This document shows positions 1 to 12,900 of a DNA stretch of 64,000 nucleotides, one piece after another. Source of the DNA: Ephydatia muelleri (taxonomy: Eukaryota > Porifera > Demospongiae > Spongillida > Spongillidae). The stretch lies in the NCBI GenBank assembly GCA_013339895.1, contig JABACO010000008.1, positions 7,898,528 to 7,962,527 on the forward strand. Reading direction: 5' to 3'. Made by a program: the position numbers and the translations under genes. The notes beneath the pieces are model-generated. The model made no database searches. It had not been told where the DNA came from and saw nothing but the letters and a program-made list of their open reading frames with translations. Each line of letters starts with the position of its first letter. Position 1 is the stretch's first letter.

Positions 1-82
1 GTGGTGGAGGTGATTAGGAGGGTGGGGCAGAAGGTCATGAGGAATGACCTCTTCACATCCCATCACAATGTGTGCAAGTAAG

Positions 83-370
83 TGTGTGCTTGTATGTGTG
101 TGAGTATGTGTGTGAGTATGTGTGTGTATGTGTGTGTGTGCATGTGCGTGCGTATGTCTGTGTATGTGTGTGAGTATGTGTGAGTATGTGTGTGTATGTG
201 TATGTGTGTGTATGTGTGTGTATGTGTGTGTGTGCATGTGCGTGCGTATGTCTGTGTATGTGTGTGAGTATGTGTGAGTATGTGTGTGTATGTGTATGTG
301 TGTGTATGTGTGTGTGTGCATGTGCGTGGCGTATGTCTGTGTATGTGTGTGAGTATGTGTGAGTATGTGT

Positions 371-416
<46 letters not shown>
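83..416. repeat. TG-rich minisatellite
   Basis: Nested TG, TATG, GAGTATG and GCATGTGCGTGCG words form longer units of roughly 90-100 bp that recur about three times and end in a pure (TG)n run. Open frames on either strand (His/Thr or Cys/Val runs) are by-products of the repeat, not genes. Confidence 0.95.
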
Positions 417-504
417 ATTGACTGTGGAAGTGACCCTCTGTATATTTAGGCAGTGCAATACTAGAATGCTTGTACAAAAGAAGTGAGAGGGGGGTGAGGC
501 TCAC

Positions 505-830
505 CTCTGATGGGAGATTGAGGACCTGGATGATACGGCTGAGGTGTTTGCAGCAATGGCGCCAATGGCTTGGTCCATGGTGGACCCTCCTCTGGCCACA
601 GCCACATTGCGACTGTTGTCTCTCGCTGCTTGCTGATGGACTGTTGGCTGTAGTGCAGGACCTGGTGCTTGGTGGTAGTTGACTTGGAGGAGTGGGTGTG
701 GAGGGGGTAGGGATGGAGGAGGAGGAGGGGTGGAGGCATGGGTGGGGACGTTGGGAGTGCTGTGGATCTGGCTGTTCTTCGAGTGAGACTCCATCTCTCT
801 CCCCATGTTCGAGAATTGATTACCTAGTAC
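505..830 (-). CDS. Candidate internal exon, Pro/Ser/Gln-rich, unknown protein
   Basis: On the minus strand a stop-free stretch of 108 codons is bounded by an acceptor (AATCCCAG before base 830) and a strong donor (GAG followed by GTGAGCC below base 505). It starts in phase 0 and ends in phase 2. The product begins VLGNQFSNMGREMESHSKN, then a Pro-rich stretch, then a Gln/Ala/Ser-rich part (DNSRNVAVARGGS). I recognise no family. Partner exons were not found with certainty in the window, so the gene would extend past the left edge. A chance open frame in a low-complexity region remains possible. Confidence 0.3.
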
Positions 831-866
831 CTGGGATTAAATTTGACTGATAAGTATGCTATCAAG

Positions 867-931
<65 letters not shown>
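867..931. repeat. (AC)n microsatellite
   Basis: About 30 uninterrupted AC dinucleotides. Confidence 0.97.
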
Positions 932-933
<2 letters not shown>

Positions 934-1139
934 TGTGGCGTTTTGTCTAGATTATGGATACACTGTTATATACCAGAATGCTTCTGTGTGTCTGTTTCTT
1001 CTTCTGCTGCTTCACCTGCTTGACTGGTCACATTGGCTCTCATCTGGTCTGCACCATTGTTTAAAAAATGATAATGCTTAAATCTACACTACATGTATAA
1101 CACATAGCTGTTGAATAATAACAAACTACTGAAGATGAA

Positions 1140-1306
1140 ATGCATGGCTTCTTGCTGTCCTGGGCCAACGACCTCCACACAATGCAGGTGAAGTCCATCA
1201 TTAGCCCTCATCCCAGGAGAAGTGGGTGTGAACTAGAGGTGGACTCCACACTAATGACAATCACCATCTTCAAGGTCCAGCCTTTGGAGCTGATGGTGAT
1301 AGGGAG
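1140..1306 (+). CDS. Candidate exon of unknown gene, duplicated in decayed form near 40 kb
   Basis: An ATG-started frame (MHGFLLSWANDLHTMQVKSI then ISPHPRRSG and IFKVQPLELMV) runs to a good donor (GGGAG before GTAAGG). The same stretch recurs at about 39895-40085, where the 5' part is damaged but the ISPHPRRSG-to-QPLEL part is kept. Conservation of amino-acid sense between copies gives mild support for coding origin. The family is not recognised, and no partner exon with matching phase was found. Confidence 0.3.
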
Positions 1307-1892
1307 GTAAGGGGAGGCTGGCGTGTAATAGGCAATATACACTACCCATGCCACAGCCTCTTTTTCACATGCCACACCTCCTCCTGTCATGCCCCACCTC
1401 GTATCAACTTGTTCCCCTCTTAATTCTCCTTATGGTGCAGTTTATTGGCATGACTAATAACTGTAATTTCCTTATGTTAGTTCATTGAAACTAAACAACC
1501 ACCTATTTCCAAGGAAATTTACCTTGAAACATTACAGTTTGTTGCAGATTTGTTGCTACTCACATGTGTGTGTATGTGGTATGTGTGCGTGTATGTGTTT
1601 GTGTGCTGTGCAACTTGGAGATGGCATTAGCAGCTAGTTCTTCCCAGTGATGGTCATGCTATCAGGCTCATTGCAAGTAGTAAAGTGTGCCTTTGTCATC
1701 TCCACCAGTAAAATTACTGGTTTTCACATTGCTATGATGTTGTGTATATATATGAAGGCGCAGTGTGTGGGTGTAGGTGATGGGATGTGTGTGATGGATC
1801 CATCGAGCAATACAGTTTCCACAGGACATAGTTGAGTTCCATTTTGATGGCTACCAGAAGATACTGTGCATCACGGGAACAACACTCAGGCT

Positions 1893-1899
1893 GTGTGTG

Positions 1900-1944
<45 letters not shown>

Positions 1945-1946
1945 TG
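1893..1946. repeat. (TG)n microsatellite
   Basis: Run of TG dinucleotides. The flanks match those of the TG tracts at 18.4-18.7 kb, so it sits at a fixed place in the duplicated unit. Confidence 0.93.
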
Positions 1947-2579
1947 TAGAGGTGTTTTCAGCATAGAGGGACAACATGTTGGTAGGGTGTATGGTAAAGT
2001 TGTTTACCAGGCACAAAAGAAACAGTCAGGAAGTGTGTGTGTTATTGTACAGTGTGTGCTTGTGTGTGTTGTGTTTACGATCTGCACATAAGTTTTCGGA
2101 TGCATATTGTTGTTTGTACCACACAGTTACATAGTTGCACTGTCTCGATCCATTAAACAATGACCAATGCAGTTGCATTTTTGCAGAACATGTAGCTATT
2201 TGAAGTCAATGTTCTACACTGAGTTTTGACCAAGAACTTGGGGCTGTTGTAGCCATGGGTAATACAATAATACCTGTGAACAGTGAATGGGAGAGCAGGG
2301 GACCTTGTAGTACAATACAGACTAATGTGAATCCAATAGCATGTACACTTGCAGTCAGTTGTCATTCATTGCTTTATCCACATGCAGTTATTGTATGGGC
2401 ATTTTGTACTAGTATGGTTGTGTGTGTCTATGCATATTCCCATGCATGTGTGCGTATTACATGTGTGTGCAAATGCATGCTTGCATGCAGTCAGACTTGT
2501 CATGTCTATGTGTCAGCCATATACATTGCTCTCCCTCATCTGTCCCCATTGACCCTCTTTCTCGTTTCTCCCTTCTCAG

Positions 2580-2744
2580 ACTGCAATTCAAGGATTTGGA
2601 TTAAGAGAATGAGGTGGACCTTCTTCATGCATTGATCATGTTGCCAGAGGGATATGATGGCACCAAAGCAACCCTGTGCTTCATTGATGAGCCTAGCTTA
2701 CAGGGAGGGTGGTCAAGGAGGTACCTCGTCCAACGTGGGAACCT
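2580..2744 (+). pseudogene. Decayed exon block, copy 1 of 3
   Basis: A 165-bp block between a pyrimidine-rich acceptor (CTTCTCAG) and a donor (ACCT before GTGAGT) recurs at 18815-18978 and 30591-30755. In the best frame it reads NEVDLLHALI, an acidic/leucine segment, then TLCFIDEPSLQGGWSRRY, but an in-frame TAA follows QFKDLD. Both other frames also stop. Copy 3 carries the same TAA; copy 2 lacks it but has a one-base deletion. Either an exon of an unrecognised gene lost before the duplications, or a conserved untranslated exon. Confidence 0.4.
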
Positions 2745-3943
2745 GTGAGTTTGTGTGAAGAGCGTTGTTCATCTGGTGCATAACTCCAACATATCACTAT
2801 GCCATTACTATTGGCTTGTCAGACATTAATGCCATAGTGCCTTTGCATCAAGTAATGATCTCTTGTTTCTTATTCTGAAATTACATATATAGAGTTTTTA
2901 TAACCATGCAATAGAAGAAGTGTTCATGCAGTGGTCAAAGATGAGTGGGAACGAGTGCGGAGGATTTTAATGGTGCATTTACACGTATAATCGAAGTGCC
3001 AGTGGTCTACAGAAGAATATGCCAGATGGACATGCGACTTTTGTTGCTGTTGTTTTGAATTCGAAGCTGCTTTAGCGCAATATAATTGTTCATGATAGAA
3101 ATAGAATTACAGTTACAACTCTATAATATGGTCCATAGCAATCATGACTAGTTCAACTGTTGGCTTTCCATTTTGAGACGGATATCTTTGTGCTTTAACC
3201 ATATATGGAGCGAATGCATGCACCATATAATTTGTGATCGTAAGCATTAAGCTACATTGTTTAATTCTCCTGTTCAGGCAAGTTGGTAAGTGGAAAGGAA
3301 GCACACCGTTGTGATCGTATAAGTACTAATTGTGCTGTGTATGTAATTGTCATAGAAATAAGAACTCCGTGCCGGTATTGCCGGCGGATGATTTTGCAAA
3401 CCAGTCCTTCTGGCCCCGTATAGCTGTTACAATAAGAAACTCATTGTACTGTGCAACGCTTCAGGGCGACGGCTGATTGATAATAAGAACGGGTGTGCTT
3501 TATTCAGGGGCTTAGTCGCAGGCCCCGATGATTCAATGGAGGAGGTTGTCGGGCTCATCACAAGTACATTATCTGTTCAGGAGGAAGTACACACGTATGT
3601 ACCACGAGCCTTCTAAAATATTACGTAACGTTAGTCGCTGCAATTTCTTTATTCCTCCCTACATGTACGCCACTGTGAGTCTACCACTCACTAAATGTAC
3701 CCCATAAGACAATATTGGATGTCCAGTTTCCAATGTTCCCGACCTCATTACATGTAACCAAAAATGTTAAGCTGGTTATACCTGCTACCTATGCCCTAAC
3801 TCGTATAAAACACAACTGAGCCCAAGCTACTGCCCTTGACAAATGAAATCATATACATGTACATACTCATCCTTATTAATAACAAGGCATTTAATTAACG
3901 TGAATGCAAATCAACTTCTATCCATACAGTGAAATAATCTACG
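2745..3943. other. 5' flank of RTK gene 1, no gene seen
   Basis: Sequence shared in part with 30756-31909, 19000-21820 and 9900-10345. It includes a short block near 3508-3595 that in paralogues reads NGGGxxHKY, open at 33300-33400 but shifted here by an 8-bp insertion. No intact coding region is visible. The promoter of RTK gene 1 should lie here, but no clear TATA box was found. Confidence 0.6.
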
Positions 3944-6900
3944 ATGGCAACTGGATACACGCAACGTCTTCTGACGCTAAAGTTGTTCTGCTTCATGATG
4001 GTACATATGTCGTGTTTTCATCTCGGTAAGCGATGCTTTCTGACGAATAAGCATTCACTTGGAGCACTGTACGTTAATTAAAGCTTTGAAAAAAAAAAAA
4101 GTTAACTTAAGAGCTGGGAACGAGTAGTAAACATTGGCAGAGATGGGGCAGCAGAGATGCCAACCTGCACAGAGGCAAAGTTTAACTGGGAGTGAGATAG
4201 CCCGGTTTGGGCGTAAGATAACTAATAATTAAATTGCGCTTGCGCGCTGTGCAATACCCGTACGGCCACGATGCCATAATTCTTTCAAACAGGTGATTCT
4301 TATACTTCACTGATTAGAATGCATTTTATTGTACTGCGATGTTGCAGATTTTGCGTTCTGCAGTAGTTCTTTGGACGGTGCCTATCGATGTGATTCTTCA
4401 TTGCTAGCTAATTTAATTGTTACGATTCTCGATAAAGTACCCTTTGGATCCAAATTGGGCCTAAGCGAGGTCTTGTTTTTTCTGACCATGGAGAAAATGC
4501 GTTCTTCCTGTGCGTTAGAATGAGGAAGAACTAGAACTAGTTTGGCAATTTTGCAAAGTTGGTTGAAACGTAGATTACCATCAGGTGCCTTTAAACTGGA
4601 GATATGGTGTCAAACAATGTCCATTCTATGGTGTGTCGTGAAGCTATTTCTGACTGCCATATTGATTGTGCGTCACACGCAATTAAAAACCGATAGTCAG
4701 GATACCGTACCGTACATAATTAAACGTGTGTTTCAAGTGTCACGTGTGCAAAATAAGTACACTGTACATGTATAATTATTTGTTCTTTGTGCTAGTTTCT
4801 GTCTTGCTGGGGCGTGAGATCACGTTCATTGGGCGTATGAGCGTGAGGTTTAAGCCTGAGGCGTGAGAGTTGGTATGTCTGGTACAGTGAGGTTCCCCCC
4901 CCCCCCCCCCCCCCCCCCCCCCCACGCCCTACGCTTTTTCGATCGCTCCTTGATGTTAAAACTACTTCTCCCATTTGGCCACACCTACAATATAATCCTG
5001 GCTCCGCCAGTCTGTAAAGTGAATAAGCTTTATGCCGATGTCTCGAGTAAGAAACAATTCTTCCGACAACTTTTCAAACTTGACTCATAGCATGCTAGTT
5101 ACTAAGCAGACCTGCCAACTCTCACGCATTTCGCGGGAGACTCACGCATTTACAGCCACTCTCACGCACTCCCGCTAGCCATGTCCATTCTCCCGCATAC
5201 TCCCCCGCGGTATCCGTCTACGTCTTTTGACTCTGCAGAAATATAGATTGAACGTAATACAACTAGTATTTCAATTGCTAATGGCATATTCATCAAACTG
5301 GATAAAGCTTTGACCAAGCATAGCCTATACAGTGGTCAAGGTGTGTAGCCTTTTCCGTTGACAACACAAGTGTAAATGTGGGCAAGAGAGATTCAATAAC
5401 GAAAAGAGTCTTGGAGAGAAATAAATCTGTTTACATTTACATGTACTTTATGAGTTGCCTATGTCACATTATTCATAACTGTGCTAGCCACAGCAGCAAG
5501 GCATTTGTGAAAGCATGGAGATATGGCCGTTGATGTCTTCTTTTGGTTTGATTATTCAACAAAGAGAAAGAATCTGTTAGAGAAAGAATCTGTTAGCTGA
5601 ATATTGTCAGTTTTGTGACAGAGTACAGAAAGACAATGAAGTACACGAGTGTCCGTTGGTTGAATCTTGAGACTGTAGTTCAATGTATTTTGAAGCAGTA
5701 TGAAGCACTTAAGTCCTATTTTGAGTCAGAAGAAGAAAGTGATCAATACAGATTAGCTAGGTTGAAAAAGAGGTTTTCTGACCCTATGACAGAGGTGTAT
5801 CTGTTGTTCTATCAGGCCATTCTACCTGTGTTTACTAATGTAAACTTGATGCTTCAGAGGACTGCACTTATGATCTACCTGGTAAGAGGCTTTTTATTCT
5901 CCCTGGTTAGAAACACAATGGGAAAGTTCATTAGACCTCAATTGCTGACAGTGTCAGAGAAGAACTGGTCCAGATAGATTTTTCAAAATAAATTGTTTGT
6001 TGGCTTTACTACTAAACAGGTCTTGAATAGGCTGACTGCTGATACAGTTGAACAGAGGCAAATTAAAAAATTCTATGCAGGTTTTAGAGATTTCTACCTG
6101 GCAGTTGTATCTGCATGCTCAAAGATTTCCCTCTGTGGCATGAAGTTCTGCACCATGCTTCTTTCTGCAAATTTGAATTAAGAATGGAAGCAAATAGAAT
6201 TCTTCATCAAGAGGTATCCTGTGTTTTTTGCAAGCCTGAACTTGGATGAGCTGCATGAATTTGTTGTATACAAAACATCTCCTGCTTTAACAATCTTGAA
6301 GTCGGCAACCATAACAGAAACAAAGGGTCAGGATTTCCTCAGAATGGATGTTGTCTGGGATCACCTCTCAAAAGAGAAAGATGCCTCAGGAAATTTCAAA
6401 TTCCCTATCATTTCTAGAGTTGCCAATTAGTTCTGACTATTCCATATAGTAATGCAGATGCAGAAAGGTTGTTTAGCATTTTTAGCAAGAACAAAGTGAA
6501 GAGCAAGTCAGATCTGGCACTTGAGGGTACTCTGTCATCTTTAACAACCTGTAAAGTAAATCATTTCTTTGATGAGCCCTGCTACAAGTTTGAATCAAGC
6601 ACAGAAATGCTTGATAACGCAAAGAAAGCAACCTTACTCTACAACAAAGCTCATCAGTGACACATAATTATGATAACTAGCTGCCTGCTGATAAGTATGA
6701 TTTTTTTTTTTACATTTCATCTTCATAAAAGCAATACATATATACAGGAATATACAGGGATACACTATAGAAATTTCATGCTACTTGATTGCATGTGAAA
6801 AAATATAACTTTCGTATCAGTTAAATTTTTTTTAGTTCTGTCTTCACTTAACCATAGAGTTGAAGGATTGAAAACCGTGCACGTGATCCATAGACTTGTG

Positions 6901-9900
6901 CGACGACTCCGATGTGTTAACTTGCTTGAACTGTTATTTTGAAATTAAGAGGCCTTTTAATCATCCCCTGTGATAGAGTAGTGTGCGGCTATGTTAATGT
7001 AGGTAGTTCCAAAGCGGAAAGTTTATCATCATTGATGTTCAAGCATACAACCCTAAAATTGCCCAATCTCATGCCCAAGCTCAAGCAAACTATCAAAGCA
7101 CAGTTGGCAGGTCTGCTAGGGGATACACCCGACATCTTCAGACGCTAAAATTTTGTGCTTCATGATGGTACATATGTGGTGTTTTCATCTCGGTAAGCGA
7201 TGCTGATTGATGAATAAGCACCCATATGGAGTACTGTACGTTAATTAAAGCTTTGGCAAAAATAGTTAACTTAAGAGCCTGGATCAAGTAGTTAACAGTG
7301 GCGGAGATGGGGATCCAGGTGGGCATGGCCCTAGGCTTGTACAGTGATGCTATCGCTCTGGCCCCCCGACAGTTACCAACGCACATGCGCCTCCCCTCCC
7401 CCCCCCCCCCACCCCCCCCCCCCCCCCACGCTTTTTCGATCGCTTCTTGAAGTAAAACCATTTGGCCACACCCCCTACAATATAATCCTGGTTCCGCCAG
7501 TGAATAAGCTTTATGCCGATGTCTCAAGTAAGAAACAATTCTTCTGACAAATATTCAAATTTGACTAGTATACTTCATAGCATGCTAGTTTGTTGTTACA
7601 TTCGTACAGCAATTAATTAAATCCCTAATGTATTGCCCCTCCCCACCGGGATGGGTGTATGTCATTGGAGTACTCGTGTATCACTTAAGAGGACATCTGA
7701 TTTGTTGACACATTAAGATTTTGTTGTCTATGCCAAATAGATTTTGATTTTATTGTCTTTGCCTAATAGATTTGACATTTAGAATATAGAGCAAGGCAAT
7801 CTGTCAGTATGACTATGACATTGATTTGAGCCTTTTTAGCATATGAATTTATTCCCAAACAGGTCACAGTGAAAGTTCCTGCTGTAAGTGTAATTACTGC
7901 TCCTCTTACTGCAACCCTTCCCAACATCCATGCTGCTGCTCTAAATGTGACCTTCTATGCAGCTGCCCTAACTGCAGCACTCCATGCAGCTGCCCTAAAT
8001 GTGACCTTCCATGCTGCTGCCCTAACTGCAGCACTCCATGCAGCTGCTCTAAATGTGACCTTCCATGCAGCTGCCCTAACTGCAGCACTCCATGCAGCTG
8101 CCCTAAATGTGACCTTCCATGCTGCTGCCCTAACTGCAGCACTCCATGCAGCTGCTCTAAATGTGACCTTCCATGCAGCTGCCCTAACTGCAGCACTCCA
8201 TGCAGCTGCCCTAAATGTGACCTTCCATGCTGCTGCCCTAACTGCAGCACTCCATGCAGCTGCCCTAAATGTGACCTTCCATGCTGCTGCCCTAAATGTG
8301 ACCTTCCATGCTGCTGCCCTAAATGTGACCTTCCATGCTGCTGCCCTAAATGTGACCTTCCATGCTGCTGCCCTAAATGTGACCTTCCATGCTGCTGCCC
8401 TAAATGTGACCTTCCATGCAGCTGCCCTAACTGCAACACTCCATGCTGCTGCCCTAAATGTGACCTTCCTAAATGTGACCTTCCATGCTGCTGCCCTAAA
8501 TGTGACCTTCCATGCAGCTGCCCTAACTGCAACACTCCATGCTGCTGCCCAAAATGTGACCTTCCATGCTGCTGCCATAAATGTGACCTTCCATGCTGCT
8601 GCTCTAACTGCAACACTCCATGCTGCTGCCCTAAATGTGACCTTCCATGCTGCTGCCCTAAATGTGACCTTCCATGCTGCTGCCCTAAATGTGACCTTCC
8701 ATGCAGCTGCTCTAACTGCAATACTCCATGCTGCTGCTCTAACTGCAACACTCCATGCTGCTGCCCTAAATGTGACCTTCCATGCTGCTGCCCTAAATGT
8801 GACCTTCCATGCTGCTGCCCTAAATGTGACCTTCCATTCAGCTGTCCTAACTGCAACACTCCATGCTGCTGCCCTAAATGTGACCTTCCATGCTGCTGCC
8901 ATAAATGTGACCTTCCATGCAGCTGCTCTAACTGCAACACTCCATGCTGCTGCCCTAAATGTGACCTTCCATGCTGCTGCCCTAAATGTGACCTTCCATG
9001 CTGCTGCCCTAAATGTGACCTTCCATTCAGCTGTCCTAACTGCAACACTCCATGCTGCTGCCCTAAATGTGACCTTCCATGCTGCTGCCCTAAATGTGAC
9101 CTTCCATGCTGCTGCCCTAAATGTGACCTTCCATGCTGCTGCCCTAAATGTGACCTTCCATGCTGCTGCCCTAAATGTGACCTTCCATGCTGCTGCCCTA
9201 AATGTGACCTTCCATGCAGCTGCCCTAACTGCAACACTCCATGCTGCTGCCCTAACTGCACTCTGGCACTATGCAGTAATGCATCATCTACCACCTCATT
9301 CTCTATCAAATTACCTATCAACACACCTATCAACTCATCTACCAGCACACCTATCTACAATTCTTGTACGTAAGACATTATAGCCACTCCATGATGCTTT
9401 AAATCCAGATATGTATTTGTTTGGCTTTACAACCAGTATTACTGACACCTGAATCTTATTGTGGAAATGCAATACAAGAGATCCCGGGTTTCTACAAAAT
9501 GTTACTAAATATTGGTAAAATGTGTACTGTACTAATTAATGGATGACCATTCTTTGTTTTCCATCTAAACTGCACACACCTGTCTGTGCAGCCTGCACCT
9601 GCTTGAGTGAATGTCTGGTTAGTTATACTTGATCTAATGTTAATAAAATTAGCTTGCAGCACCCTTGTTGTTGCAATTTATGTATTTGTGTTGTTTGAAA
9701 CAAAAAGTAGATGTAATAATAATGGCTTTCAGTTGAGCGTGGCTTGTGACCGTCAATTGATGCATGCAATTGTCGAATATTATGCTACATTGTATAATTC
9801 TCCTGTCAGCCAAGTTGGTATGTAAAAAGGAAGCAGACGTTGTGATCGTATAAGTACTAATTGTGCTGTGTATGTAATTGTCTCAGTAATATGTTAGATA

Positions 9901-12900
9901 ATAGAAACTCGGTGTGGTATTGAGGATGACTTGCAAACCTTCTGGCCCCGTATAGCTGTTATAATCCATTTGGTACTGTGCAACGCTTCAGGGCCATACC
10001 TGATTGATAATAAGAAACTTTCTATGGTATACTCACATGTTTTGCAATGCTCTATTAGTCCCTCCCCCTACACGTGGGCCACTGTAATTTACTCCTCACA
10101 AAATGTATCTCATAAGACAATACATCCATTAGTTGTCCAGTTTCGAATGGTTCCCGACTCGCTCATTACAAGTACGTATATTGATGCTGGTTACCTGCGA
10201 CCTATGACCTAACCTGTCTAAAAAGTAACTCACACAAAGCGAGCCCAAGCTACTGCCTTTAACAAAGGAAATCATATGCACATGCATTCCTATTTATAAC
10301 AGGCATAAAACGTGAATGTAAATCGATGCAACAAAAGAAGCTACGATGGCAACTGGATACACTCGACGTCTTCAGACGCTAAAATTTTCTGCTTCATGAT
10401 GGTACATATAGTGGTGTTGCTACATCCCCTACAATGTAATTCTGGCTTCGACAGTGTATAAACCTTATGCATTTGTCTCGAGTAAGAAACAATTCTTCCG
10501 ACAGTTTTCAAACTTTGACTAGTACTTCATTGCATGCTAGTTTGTTGTTACACTGAGCAAAGCAATGTGATGTAATTAACCAAACCACAAAATTATTGCC
10601 GTCGCCTATTTAGTGGTGTTGTTTAAAACAAAAAGTAAAAATAATAACGATGGCAAAGTATTGGGTGGTTCAGCAACATGTGAAGGAAAACATGCAAGAT
10701 GTAAAGACAAGGTCATCGGTACATGTATGTCATTAGATAGAACTAAGTTGACTGTAGCATGCCCTGGCTTCCAACTTATAATAAAAATGCAAATATTAAT
10801 TTGAAAGGTAGTAGTAGCCTTTTGCAATTTTGAATCACATCCACTCAGTACTATTTTGTCTCCTAATCCAGCAATTATTGCCAGTGTCATTGTCATCATT
10901 GCTATTGCTGTGGCTTCAATTGCTGCAATTGTTATCATCATACTGGTACGTAAAGGCATACTACGAAGGAAAAGGAGGACACCAGCACAGCCTACTACAG
11001 ATGGTCTGGGTGAGTGATAATGCTAGTGGCTGAAACCATGCACATGTAAAAAGCATTGCACTGAACTCTGCTCAGCAAGGGGTCATTATATTAAATAAAT
11101 TATTGATTAACAAATTTACTACACTTACAAATCTGTCTAGACTAGCCATCAATTGAGCGCATGCTTACTGATGTAGGCTTCACAATTGTGGTGCAACATT
11201 TAAAAAAATAATCATTCTCACGCCATCCTATCATTATCTGCTGCTATGCATACACTGTAGCCTTAACTTATTATTGAAGTCTGATTATGAAAATGTTTTG
11301 TGTTACTTGGTAATCATATTATTATGCTTTATTCTTTGAACGCCAAGTGCGTATATGCATGCATGCACACACAACCATTTCATAGATGATTTAGATATTG
11401 CGTGCAAAAATGTGTTGATCAGTCACAACTTTATGATGCATGCAAATGCTTGCTGTACTTGGTAACCTTATAATTACATGTACAAAGTAATTATGTTTCC
11501 TCTCACACTGGCTATAGAACCCCATTATTCAGATGACCTCACTTGACTTTCTCTACAATACTCCAAGAACAAGAATGCGTAGCCCAGATCAGTGTAGTAT
11601 ATCATACTTGTTCACTCCCCCCACCAACCTTTTGCCAGTTCGTATTATGGGTTAGTGCAACAAAAGGTACCAGTGGGTTATAATGAACACACAAAATGTG
11701 CTTACACCAGGACCACATATTTATTTGACTATGTGGTCACTTGCATGTCAGTATTGCACTTGCATGCATAGACTACAATGGTATTCAAAGTGATTTTGAT
11801 CAACACAACATAACACACAGCACTGCAAGAATGGTGAGGCAGATAATTCTCGCATGTATGTACATGTATATATGCACTTGGCATTCAAAGAGTTAATAGA
11901 CTACACACACAACAATGCAACCGAAAGATTGAGGCATGGAGTGTATTAGCATAACAAAAATGATATAAGGATTGTTTCTTTCTGAAATTGATCACTGGCA
12001 TCCATTAGATTTTGAAAACCACTTGCTTACGGTGACTCAAATATGCTTCAGAGTTCAGTTATCTCAGATCTTGTGTATAATGAGGAGCACTATCAGCACA
12101 TACCTGCCGCTTGATAATAGTTGGTCAAAATACAAAAGCACACACTCTTACTTTTTGAAATACAAAATCCATTCACATATGTAGCACAACAGAGCTGCCC
12201 CCTTTGAGAACAATCTTCTAGCATAGGAGCGTGTTGTTCAATGACATCCATATTCTAAACTACTCTGTGCTGTTGATTTTAAATATTCGACAAAAATGAT
12301 GGACATGTTTTAAATGAAAATGTTACAAAAAATAGCAATATGAGAGATTGTAATTGATATCTCGTGTTTATTTTTGCAGATAATGTGATTTACAATGGAT
12401 CTCCTCCAAACGTTCCCATGAATAACCTTGTTCCTTTGACAGCTGTTATTCCCTATGCCACCTATGAACCTGTGAATGACATCCCTCAAGTGAGATATCT
12501 CTTGGTTTCACTGATGCTTTAGTTCAAGCCATGTTACATTACGAGTGCATAATGTATTGAGGATGTACGGGATCTCATGCTCTCCTACTGCAGGGTTATA
12601 ATGATTATCCAGAGGAAGACTGTAACCCTTACATAATACCAGCATCACACGAGGAGGAGCTATATGTGCAATTGGAGTCCAAAAAATTGAAAAAGATTCC
12701 AAGACACCAGATTGAGTAAGCCTATAGCAAATCAAGCATGAATATTGTGGGCAACAGATAGTTAATAAGTTCAGTATTATATGTGGCATAAATGAACATG
12801 CAGAGGATGGTTTAGTGTTGGCTCTCACCAGTAAGCCTATGGAGAATGCTTGAGTCTTGTAGGTAGCAAAGCATGATAAACAGGAACATTAAATACAATT

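Noticed and set aside
53-486. Open frames of alternating His/Thr or Cys/Val
   Set aside because: Produced by TG/CA dinucleotide repeats on both strands.
7938-9255. CRISPR-like array
   Set aside because: 27-bp units are contiguous with no spacers, and the host is eukaryotic.
7869-9383. 504-codon plus frame (HAAALNVTF repeats) and minus-strand frames over the same DNA
   Set aside because: Stop-free only because the 27-bp unit lacks stops; the splice phases of neighbouring exons select the cysteine frame.
9931-10212. 93-codon frame in intron 2 of RTK gene 1
   Set aside because: The paralogous region in gene 2 is interrupted and differently framed; no splice signals of the right phase.
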